Source of the DNA: Symbiodinium natans
Lineage: Eukaryota > Sar > Dinophyceae > Suessiales > Symbiodiniaceae
Direction of reading: 5' to 3'
DNA length: 33,828 nucleotides
Assembly (NCBI GenBank): GCA_905221605.1
Contig: CAJNDS010001119.1
Location: 1-33,828 of the forward strand
Shown here: positions 1-6,145 of the stretch, piece after piece
Layout of the letters: every line of letters starts with the position of its first letter
Position numbering within the stretch: position 1 is the stretch's first letter
Notes under the pieces: generated by a model
What the model was told of the DNA's origin: nothing
Database searches by the model: none
The model's input: the letters and a program-made list of their open reading frames with translations, nothing else
Position numbers and translations under genes: made by a program

Positions 1-390
1 TTCAGAATTTGGCCGCTTTATTTTCAGAATTTGGCCGCTTGATTTTCAGAAATTGGCCGCTTTATATTCAGAATTTGGCCGCTTTATTTTCAGAATTTGG
101 CCGCTTTATTTTCAGAATTTGGCCGCTTTATTTTCAGAATTTGGCCGCTTTATTTTTAGAATTTGGCCGCTTTATTTTCAGGATTTGGCCGCTTTATTTT
201 CAGAATTGGGCCGTTTTATTTTCAGAATTTGGCCGCTTTATTTTCAGATTTTGGCCGCTTTATTTTCAGAATTTGGCCGCTTTATTTTCAGAATTTGGCC
301 GCTTTATTTTCAGAATTTGGCCGCTTTATTTTCAGAATTTTGCCGCTTTATTTTCAGAATTTGGCCGCTTTATTTTGAGAATTTGGCCGA
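1..390. repeat. 22-bp tandem satellite, about 17.7 copies
   Basis: The window opens inside a tandem array with a 22-bp period. Its core is CAGAATTTGGCCGC preceded by TTTATTTT. Single-base variants occur (e.g. near 46, 66, 157, 181, 207, 248, 340 and 376), and the last unit ends in GGCCGA at 390. Because 22 is not a multiple of 3, all three forward frames stay open and cycle through the same 22-residue peptide period. The 71-133 codon ORFs here are therefore repeat artefacts. The left end lies beyond the window. Confidence 0.95.
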
Positions 391-555
391 TTTTGGCTTT
401 CTCAATGTAGTGGGATTCTCTGGGTGGGTGGGTGTTATATCCGAGCCGTAAATAAAGCTTAACCATAAAGCTGCTCGACCCGGAGTGCTGAACCCTAAAC
501 CCGGTACCCCCCTCATTTCGGAAGCTTCCCTGGCAATGGAAGGACCCCAAGAAGG
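391..555. other. Unique spacer, no gene seen
   Basis: About 165 bp between the 22-bp satellite and the telomere-type array. I see no protein-like frame or repeat here, apart from a short GGGTGGGTGGGTG run near 422. Confidence 0.5.
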
Positions 556-811
556 AAACCCTAAACCCTAAACCCTAAACCCTAAACCCTAAACCCTAAA
601 CCCTAAACCCTAAACCCTAAACCCTAAACCCTAAACCCTAAACCCTAAACCCCTAAACCCTAAACCCCTAAACCCTAAACCCCTAAACCCTAAACCCCTA
701 AACCCTAACCCCTACACCCTAAACCCTAACCCCTAAACCCTAAACCCTAAACCCTAAACCCTAAACCCTAAACCCTAAACCCTAAACCCTAAACCCTAAA
801 CCCTAAACCCT
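556..811 (-). repeat. Interstitial telomere-type array (CCCTAAA)n
   Basis: About 36 units of CCCTAAA, the C-strand of TTTAGGG. CCCCTAAA variants cluster between about 650 and 735. The polarity is that of a left-hand chromosome end, but the 22-bp satellite continues beyond it, so the array is internal. The perfect outer blocks and variant-rich centre suggest expansion from older telomeric DNA. Confidence 0.95.
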
Positions 812-864
812 CAAGCGAATGTGTAAACTTGAACTTATTCCTTCCTTTTCTTGGAAGGCCCCTT

Positions 865-1062
865 CCGAAGCGCGTTCTGAAGCCAATTTTGGGCCTCTGA
901 GGCCAATATCGGCCTTTTGAAGCCAAGTTTGTGCGCCCTGAAGCCATTTTGCGCCTCTGAAGGCAATTTTTGCCCTTCTCAAGCCAATTTAGGGCCTTCT
1001 GAAGCCAATTTGGGCCCCTGAAACCAATTTTGGGCCTTCTGAAGCCAACTTGGGCACCTGAA
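865..1062. repeat. Degenerate ~20-bp tandem repeat (GAAGCCAATTTTGGGCCT type)
   Basis: About nine to ten imperfect units of 19-22 bp with consensus GAAGCCAATTTTGGGCCTTC. They vary in length and by point changes (e.g. GGCCAATATCGGCC near 900, AGCCATTTTGCGCC near 942). The array stops about 200 bp before the copia primer-binding site, so it may be the DNA the element inserted into, or part of a diverged LTR. Confidence 0.8.
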
Positions 1063-1268
1063 GTCCTGAAGCAGTAACCAAAATGTTTTGCATGTTACTT
1101 TTGTCTTCTCCTTTGTCTAAACAAAGTTGAGATGTCGTTTGAAGACTTGAAGCCTTTGCTCTTGGAGAGAGCACCTTTGCTGACCAAAGACAGTGTAGCT
1201 GAACACTGATGTGTTTGGCTCAAGTGCGAACGGAAAAAGCAGTCTGCGCTAAAGCTCTGCTTTTCACA
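1063..1268 (+). other. Probable 3' part of the copia 5' LTR and leader
   Basis: About 200 bp between the degenerate satellite and the primer-binding site. It ends in TTTTCACA at 1268, i.e. the CA dinucleotide expected at an LTR 3' end directly before a PBS. It contains TTTGGCTCAAG at 1214-1224, which equals the last 11 nt of the dinoflagellate spliced leader. The LTR start is not resolved (TG at 1084 is one candidate). I could not find a second copy downstream of 10251, so the LTR assignment rests on the PBS alone. Confidence 0.45.
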
Positions 1269-1281
1269 TGGTAGCGGAGCG
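1269..1281 (+). promoter_or_regulatory. Primer-binding site, initiator tRNA-Met type
   Basis: The sequence TGGTAGCGGAGCG is complementary to a tRNA 3' end reading CUCCGCUACCA. The implied acceptor stem AGCGGAG/CUCCGCU has the A1:U72 pair typical of eukaryotic initiator tRNA-Met and differs at one base pair from the usual AGCAGAG. Initiator tRNA-Met is the standard primer of copia elements. The site abuts the CA at 1268 and lies 27 bp before the gag ATG. Confidence 0.7.
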
Positions 1282-1308
1282 TCCTGAAGAGACGTTCCAG
1301 GAAAAGCC

Positions 1309-2493
1309 ATGGCCCAAGTTCCGGACGCGTCTACCGTGCCAGTACCTGATGTGAGCCCTGAGGAAGAGGCTTTGCTGTTTGGGTCTCAAGGACAGCCAGC
1401 ACCTGCTGGAGGAGCGAACCCTTTGGCGTCGCCTCCGGCAACTCCAGCTCAAGCTCATGCTTCGCCTGCTGGAAGCCAAGTGGGTGGAGTACAAGCTGGA
1501 AATGGCCTTGGTGAAGGCAACTTCCAAGCCATCTTCATGGAGATGCTAAGGCAACAAAGTCAGGCCAACCAGCAGAACCAGCAGTTGATAGCTGCCCTCA
1601 TGAGAAGGATGGATTTGGAAGAGAAGCGTCGAAATGAGGCTGAAGAGAAGGCAGCGGAGACCGCACGTTTGGTTGCGGAGGCTGCAGCTAGAGCCAAGAC
1701 GGAAGACCCTTTTGCAGCTGCGCCGAGCACACCTTCTGTGCCTGTTGCAGGAGCTACCTCGTCTTCGAGTTCTGTTCGGAGCCCACTGGTGCAGAATAGG
1801 GCGGAGAAGTACCTTCCATCTCTGCCGATGCTAGAGCATCAAGGCATGAACAAGGGCAGGATGCGAGAAGTCGAGACATGGCATGCCTACTTGGAGACAT
1901 TGTCATCGTGGCTTGCTCTTCAAGATGAGTCTTTCGTTCGAGAGTTGCAACTCTGCGTCAAGCAAAAGAACGAGATCCTGCAGAAGGATTTGGCGGATGA
2001 TGTTGCTGCTCGAAGCGCGAAGCTTTACTACTATCTCACCCAATCTCTCTCACGTTGGGAAAGAGGTCAGGAGTTGCTACGCTCGTGCTCGAAAAGGCAG
2101 TCTCTCAGTGCCTGCGGATACGAGGCGGTTAGGACCATCACGCAGCAATACAGCATCGTGTCTCGCATGGAAGCTGTATATGTGCGCGAGCAGTGCCTCA
2201 AGTTGGCGACTACGTGCCAGCATCACCGACGGCCGACGGACCTCATCCGTCACTTGGAGGACGAGTTTTCTCGTGCCGAATCCAAGCTTGGGAACTTTCC
2301 AGAGTTGCGCCTCTCGGAGGCTGACCGCTGCAGTGTTTTGCTGCAAGCTCTGAGCCAGGAGCTCAGACAGTATGTAGTTCTTCATGGAAAGAGCAACGAC
2401 TGGACATCGCTGAGCGAGAGCCTTCGGTACTATGAGGAGCAGCTTCGTCTGTGTGAGGTTCCTTCTTCCTCAAGTCGGCAGATGTCAAGGTGA
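1309..2493 (+). CDS. Copia Gag (capsid) protein
   Basis: A 394-codon frame starting at an ATG in strong context (GCCATGGCC), the first start after the PBS. The protein has an acidic, Ala/Pro-rich N-terminus. A Gln/Glu/Ala-rich coiled-coil stretch follows at about residues 72-134. After a Ser-rich linker comes a mostly helical capsid-like region at about 165-385, with WHAYLETLSSWLALQDESF, LYYYLTQSL and an ELRQYVV segment. It binds and packages element RNA. The usual zinc knuckle is not in this frame. It starts 8 nt past the UGA stop at 2491-2493 in the +1 frame, so the knuckle is either made by recoding or was separated by an indel. Family assignment comes from position and architecture; the capsid sequence itself is diverged. 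Confidence 0.85.
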   Translation: MAQVPDASTVPVPDVSPEEEALLFGSQGQPAPAGGANPLASPPATPAQAHASPAGSQVGGVQAGNGLGEGNFQAIFMEMLRQQSQANQQNQQLIAALMRRMDLEEKRRNEAEEKAAETARLVAEAAARAKTEDPFAAAPSTPSVPVAGATSSSSSVRSPLVQNRAEKYLPSLPMLEHQGMNKGRMREVETWHAYLETLSSWLALQDESFVRELQLCVKQKNEILQKDLADDVAARSAKLYYYLTQSLSRWERGQELLRSCSKRQSLSACGYEAVRTITQQYSIVSRMEAVYVREQCLKLATTCQHHRRPTDLIRHLEDEFSRAESKLGNFPELRLSEADRCSVLLQALSQELRQYVVLHGKSNDWTSLSESLRYYEEQLRLCEVPSSSSRQMSR

Positions 2494-4984
2494 CAAGCTT
2501 TGTGACCACTGTGGACGAAAGGGGCATCTGGCTAAGGACTGCTGGAGCCGTCAGCGTGAAGCTGGTGAGAAGGGCAAGAAGGGCGACAAGGGCAAGAAGG
2601 GCGATGGCAAGGGAGCACAGAATCCCAAAGGAAAGCCACGCTCTCCAACGCCTAAAGGCGGAAAAGGCGGCAAAGACAAGGAGCAGAAGCCCGACAAGCC
2701 TGATAAAGGCAAGGGAAAAGGCAAGAAGAAGAAGAACCCTAGAGCCCGGGCTATGGGAGAACCAGAGTCCGAGGCAGAGTCCGAGTCTTCGAGGACCTCC
2801 ACCGTGATGGCGATGAGGTTTGCCAAGCCTTCTGCGGTACGAGAAGTACTGAGCCAGCCTGAGCCTGAGAAGCCTAAGCCCGTAGCAGTAGTCCCTAGAC
2901 CGGTCGCTGTAGAGCCGAAAGTCAGTGTAAATGAGAAGGTAGGCGCCTTGACTGGAAGCACCTCGAAGGGAGATGCGGCATACGTCTGCGCTTCGCTGCA
3001 GGTAGAGCATCGTGATGTGTGGCTGGTCGATAGTGGAGCCACATGCCACATCGTCTCAGCAGATCATCTGTCAGGATTTCGTGTCTGCAAGTACCATGAT
3101 CGCACGGTGACGCTCTATAGTGCCTCAGGAGACATCATAAACGTATCGAATGTCGTTGATCTGGAAGTTCGTTTCGGCGACGTTTCGTTGACGTTGGAGG
3201 ACGTCCTTGTGGCGGACGTGCCTTTTAATGTGGTATCTCCGTGGTCCGCGTCGGAACGGGGCTGGAAGACGCACCTTGCGCGCACCGGGTCTCGCATTTA
3301 CAAGGGTGGAAAGAAGAATGTCCGCCTGGTTGGGGCGAAACGGGCCTGGTGGGCGATTAGCGGAAAGAAGCAGAAAGCTCCTAAACGCCCATCCAAGGGA
3401 TCGGACATGGAGATCGACTCTCTTCCTGTTGACAAGGAACCCAGGAAAGACATTACTGCAGGACCAAGCATCCTGAAGAAGACTTCGAAAGAAGCGAAGA
3501 GTGATGAGAAGCCTGGAAAGGACGAGAAGTCTATCCGCCACGTCTTGACGGGAACGCCGTTTGAGTTCATGTTGCGCGGTTTGAGGGCTGAAGTTAGGAG
3601 TAGGTCCCTGGAAATTCCTGAAGAACACGCCGTTAGGAAACCGCATGACATGATCTGTACGAGAAAAACGCATGTCCTGAGTGGTGATAGGAGCCTGTGT
3701 TCCGAAAATCTGGTTAGGAAACTGCATGATTCTGTTAGGAAATGCCATGTTTTTGTCAGACAGCAACATGATTTTTGGCAGCGGCATGTGTGCGCAGTTT
3801 GGAACGTGATGTTTTTGCTGACATGTCTTGTGAAGGGGTTGTGTGTGAGAGGCTTTTCGCTTCTGATCTTCGGCAGTGAAGGCTTGAGGTGTGCCCTTAA
3901 AGGAAGTGAGTGCCCCAAAGCAACCGGAGAGCCAAGCATGTTTTGCGTTAGGAAGCCCAAAAGACCTCAAAAAGGCTTGAAGTGCGCATGTTTGTCCGCA
4001 GCCATTTTGCTTGTTTGCGTGTCTTGGTTTTCCCTGAGGGAAGGTACTGAGCATGTCGGAACCTCAAATGGAGGTGGAGCAAGATTCCCACAACTCTCCA
4101 GCGGAGAGTACCGGGCAGGAGGTTGTGTTTTTGAATGCACCAGTAGAGCCTGCACCAGCAGAGGCCGCGCCAGCCGAGACTGCGGATGCAGGGGCTTCAG
4201 TTGCCCCCTTCAATGTTTTCTCGAGGCCTCCGAGTCAAGTTGCAGTACCTTCGCCTACGGTGGCTGCGTCAGAGACAGGAGAAACAGAAGAGGAGGAAGC
4301 ATGGGGAAAATGGAGGGCAAGCAAGCCTTCGCAGCCATCAGCCGAGCCGCCGCTGATAGTGAAGTGGAGAAGCATGCTGAGGGGACCGCGCTACAGGTAT
4401 TTTACGCAAGCGATACGACAACAGCGAGAAGATCTTATTGCATGTGGATACCCTGTGCCGGCAATTCCAGAGAACAACCTGGAACCTGCAGTTCCACTTA
4501 TGTCTATCGGAGATGGGCTCGTTTATCCTTCCCGCCAGGGGACCATCTTTGCGTCATTGACAGATGCTTTGATGACCGACGGCTACCTCCTCGAGGTTGG
4601 ACAGAAGCTCCTTGGGCGGATCCAACGTCCAGACCCAGATGTGGGACCGTGCCTGGGAACGGGCTGGTCCAAGAGGCTTCGAGATCACGATCCCGATCCT
4701 CTGGATGGAACGCCCTACATCAGCGCAGAGGTTGCGTGGGCGCTGTGGCTGCCCGAGTTTCCGGAAGCCCCGGAGCAGGGGGGCATCCTTCCGGTGAAGA
4801 GAAAGAGGGATTTTTCCCAGCTCACCGACGAGTTGTTGGACGAGCATACTACAAGGTTCGAACTCGCGGGTCAAGGCCGCACTCTTCATCAACGCGGCGT
4901 GCGTGCAAGGGACGCGCGTGCAGCTCCTCGAAGGGTATACTCCCGATCCAAGTCATCTACGCCACCAGAGTGGCGGGGACGTAG
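2432..4984 (+). CDS. Copia zinc knuckle and aspartic protease frame (pol start)
   Basis: An open frame overlapping gag by 62 nt in the +1 frame. Residues 24-37 form a CX2CX4HX4C zinc knuckle (CDHCGRKGHLAKDC). A Lys/Gly-rich basic stretch follows, then the protease active site DSGA with Asp200 in WLVDSGATCHIV. A typical copia protease C-terminal half ends near VPFNVVSPWS. Convincing coding ends around 3540-3570. The rest of the frame to the stop at 4984 is Cys/Trp/Arg-rich and overlaps the accessory frame, so it is probably not translated as such. Expression presumably needs +1 frameshifting at or before the gag stop (AGG UGA C). A single-base indel in a once-continuous gag-pol frame is the alternative. 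Confidence 0.75.
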   Translation: MRSSFVCVRFLLPQVGRCQGDKLCDHCGRKGHLAKDCWSRQREAGEKGKKGDKGKKGDGKGAQNPKGKPRSPTPKGGKGGKDKEQKPDKPDKGKGKGKKKKNPRARAMGEPESEAESESSRTSTVMAMRFAKPSAVREVLSQPEPEKPKPVAVVPRPVAVEPKVSVNEKVGALTGSTSKGDAAYVCASLQVEHRDVWLVDSGATCHIVSADHLSGFRVCKYHDRTVTLYSASGDIINVSNVVDLEVRFGDVSLTLEDVLVADVPFNVVSPWSASERGWKTHLARTGSRIYKGGKKNVRLVGAKRAWWAISGKKQKAPKRPSKGSDMEIDSLPVDKEPRKDITAGPSILKKTSKEAKSDEKPGKDEKSIRHVLTGTPFEFMLRGLRAEVRSRSLEIPEEHAVRKPHDMICTRKTHVLSGDRSLCSENLVRKLHDSVRKCHVFVRQQHDFWQRHVCAVWNVMFLLTCLVKGLCVRGFSLLIFGSEGLRCALKGSECPKATGEPSMFCVRKPKRPQKGLKCACLSAAILLVCVSWFSLREGTEHVGTSNGGGARFPQLSSGEYRAGGCVFECTSRACTSRGRASRDCGCRGFSCPLQCFLEASESSCSTFAYGGCVRDRRNRRGGSMGKMEGKQAFAAISRAAADSEVEKHAEGTALQVFYASDTTTARRSYCMWIPCAGNSREQPGTCSSTYVYRRWARLSFPPGDHLCVIDRCFDDRRLPPRGWTEAPWADPTSRPRCGTVPGNGLVQEASRSRSRSSGWNALHQRRGCVGAVAARVSGSPGAGGHPSGEEKEGFFPAHRRVVGRAYYKVRTRGSRPHSSSTRRACKGRACSSSKGILPIQVIYATRVAGT
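3571..4052 (+). other. Poorly coding spacer within the copia element (possible intron)
   Basis: This segment sits between the protease and the accessory frame. Its translation is rich in Cys, His and hydrophobic residues. A motif of the form GTTAGGAAAC(C/T)GCATGA recurs near 3630, 3713, 3735 and 3948. The composition (TG and TTTT rich) contrasts with the GC-balanced coding parts and resembles the second spacer at 6146-7170. It could be an intron, an insertion, or a spacer carrying translation signals. No clear splice sites were fixed. Confidence 0.4.
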
Positions 4985-5309
4985 CTGCGCTGGGTTACAT
5001 CAAGCGTATCCTCAAGGTCCTGACCGTTTACGAGGCCATGCCGGAGGCGGAACGCAACCTTTTGGCTGGAATGTATCCAGACGACGTCGAGCTCCAGCTC
5101 GAGTGGGTGCCAGGCTCAGCCATCGTGCGTTAATGGGGGCAATGGATCAGCGCGCCCGGCGCTATATCGAATTCGAAGCAGAGGTCCGAAAATGGGAGGA
5201 CTTGCAGTCCGCTCGACCCAAGGCAAGGCCAGAAGGATGGCTGCAGCTGCTTCCACAGAGACTGCAGATACTGGAGGTGGAATTGGAGAGATGGACGATG
5301 GAGAGTTGA
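4053..5309 (+). CDS. Accessory module between protease and integrase, unrecognised
   Basis: A frame beginning MSEPQMEVEQ, with an acidic Pro/Ala-rich N-terminus (about residues 1-95). A compact globular-looking part follows, with WRSMLRGPRYRYFTQAI, then LVYPSRQGTIFASLTDALM, then GYLLEVGQKLLGRIQ and ALWLPEFPEAPEQGG, up to about 4850. Between about 4850 and 5133 the sensible frame is +1 (see the next entry). From the ATG at 5133 this frame again looks real, with a charged helix (RRYIEFEAEVRKWEDLQSAR) ending at 5309. Standard copia elements have no such module between protease and integrase. I recognise no family. It may be an ordinary part of dinoflagellate copia polyproteins. Confidence 0.55.
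   Translation: MSEPQMEVEQDSHNSPAESTGQEVVFLNAPVEPAPAEAAPAETADAGASVAPFNVFSRPPSQVAVPSPTVAASETGETEEEEAWGKWRASKPSQPSAEPPLIVKWRSMLRGPRYRYFTQAIRQQREDLIACGYPVPAIPENNLEPAVPLMSIGDGLVYPSRQGTIFASLTDALMTDGYLLEVGQKLLGRIQRPDPDVGPCLGTGWSKRLRDHDPDPLDGTPYISAEVAWALWLPEFPEAPEQGGILPVKRKRDFSQLTDELLDEHTTRFELAGQGRTLHQRGVRARDARAAPRRVYSRSKSSTPPEWRGRSCAGLHQAYPQGPDRLRGHAGGGTQPFGWNVSRRRRAPARVGARLSHRALMGAMDQRARRYIEFEAEVRKWEDLQSARPKARPEGWLQLLPQRLQILEVELERWTMES
4852..5133 (+). CDS. Accessory module, continuation in the +1 frame
   Basis: In frame 1 this stretch reads as a globular alpha-helical segment (KAALFINAACVQGTRVQLLE, then GYIKRILKVLTVYEAMPEAE, then LLAGMYPDDVELQLEWV) and ends at TAA 5131-5133. It continues the module started at 4053 after a +1 shift near 4850. 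Its stop overlaps an ATG (TAATG, 5131-5135) that reopens the original frame. Either indels have broken a single frame, or the overlap is a stop-restart signal. Confidence 0.5.
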   Translation, partial: QGSNSRVKAALFINAACVQGTRVQLLEGYTPDPSHLRHQSGGDVAALGYIKRILKVLTVYEAMPEAERNLLAGMYPDDVELQLEWVPGSAIVR

Positions 5310-6145
5310 GAACTGCAGATACGGAGGTCTCGCGTGCCGAGGTCTCGGAGACACAGTCTGCAGAGTCATCCTCTACAAGTTCGTCGGACGAATCGATTCC
5401 AATGGGGGAATACATGATGCAGAGCCGGACCAGAGTTTTGGCGCTCATCGAAGCGGAGAAAGCCTTGAAGGATGTGGGCTCCTCTGCGCCGCCCCCACCG
5501 TCTCCGATCATTATGGAGCCCTCGCCGGTCGCGACGGACGGGTACAAGTTCGATCCAGCAGCCCTAGGAACCCCTCCGGGGGACACTGCGGCTCCCTCAA
5601 CACCGGTACCTCCTTCGCCTTCCGCAGTTTCATTGGCCCCTTTGGAGTCCTTCAAGTTCTTGGATGTCCCACCTGTTGCTCCTCCTGGTCCCTCGGACCA
5701 CAGTGTGGAGCCGATGGTAGTGGAAAAGGAGCGGGCCCCAGAAACTCCAGGACCCACGGCACCGGTTGGAGTTCAAATTTCCACAACGGAGAGTGTGCCG
5801 GAGACCCCTCCTCCAGGGGAAATTCCAGGTCCCGGTTATGTCCCGAAGGCAGCTCCTGGGGAAGTTCCAGGTGCTCTTTCGAAAGCCAAGGCAGCACCAG
5901 CAGGGGCTACACCGAAGGCCTGGTTTGTGGTTCCAACTTCCTCGCCTTTGACGGTTCCAGAAGCGCCAGTGGCTGTAGAGTCTTTGCCTGCAGCTCCAGA
6001 GCCAGCAACCGTGACAGCGGAGGAAGGGCCTACATCCGAGACCGCTACATCATCCGCAGCGGATGCCCTTCCGCCTCCGGGCGGCTTGGGTCAAACAGCC
6101 GAAGAAAGGAAGTTTGTGCTTCCTTCCCCTGGCAAGAAGAATTGA
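5192..6145 (+). CDS. Pro/Ser/Glu-rich linker protein of the copia element
   Basis: A 317-codon frame that looks coding from about 5290. An acidic Ser/Thr-rich part (VSRAEVSETQSAESSSTSSS) leads to a short helix (QSRTRVLALIEAEKALKDVG). About 200 residues rich in Pro, Ala, Val and Glu follow (repeated P-G-E-V-P, A-P-E and P-E-T-P-P words). It is probably disordered. It overlaps the coil-coding end of the 4053 frame and stops at TGA 6143-6145, overlapping the TTG-started INT-RT frame by 4 nt. It is most simply the continuation of the accessory module as a linker in a polyprotein. Confidence 0.5.
   Translation: MGGLAVRSTQGKARRMAAAASTETADTGGGIGEMDDGELRTADTEVSRAEVSETQSAESSSTSSSDESIPMGEYMMQSRTRVLALIEAEKALKDVGSSAPPPPSPIIMEPSPVATDGYKFDPAALGTPPGDTAAPSTPVPPSPSAVSLAPLESFKFLDVPPVAPPGPSDHSVEPMVVEKERAPETPGPTAPVGVQISTTESVPETPPPGEIPGPGYVPKAAPGEVPGALSKAKAAPAGATPKAWFVVPTSSPLTVPEAPVAVESLPAAPEPATVTAEEGPTSETATSSAADALPPPGGLGQTAEERKFVLPSPGKKN

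Noticed and set aside
1-390. CRISPR-like array
   Set aside because: Units are contiguous without unique spacers, and the setting is eukaryotic.
9-451. Three overlapping plus-strand ORFs of 71-133 codons
   Set aside because: They only follow the 22-bp satellite, whose period cycles through all frames. The protein is the repeat.
3125-4054. Minus-strand 309- and 220-codon ORFs opposite the copia protease and spacer
   Set aside because: Shadows of the plus-strand element; no motif and they cross coding and spacer parts alike.
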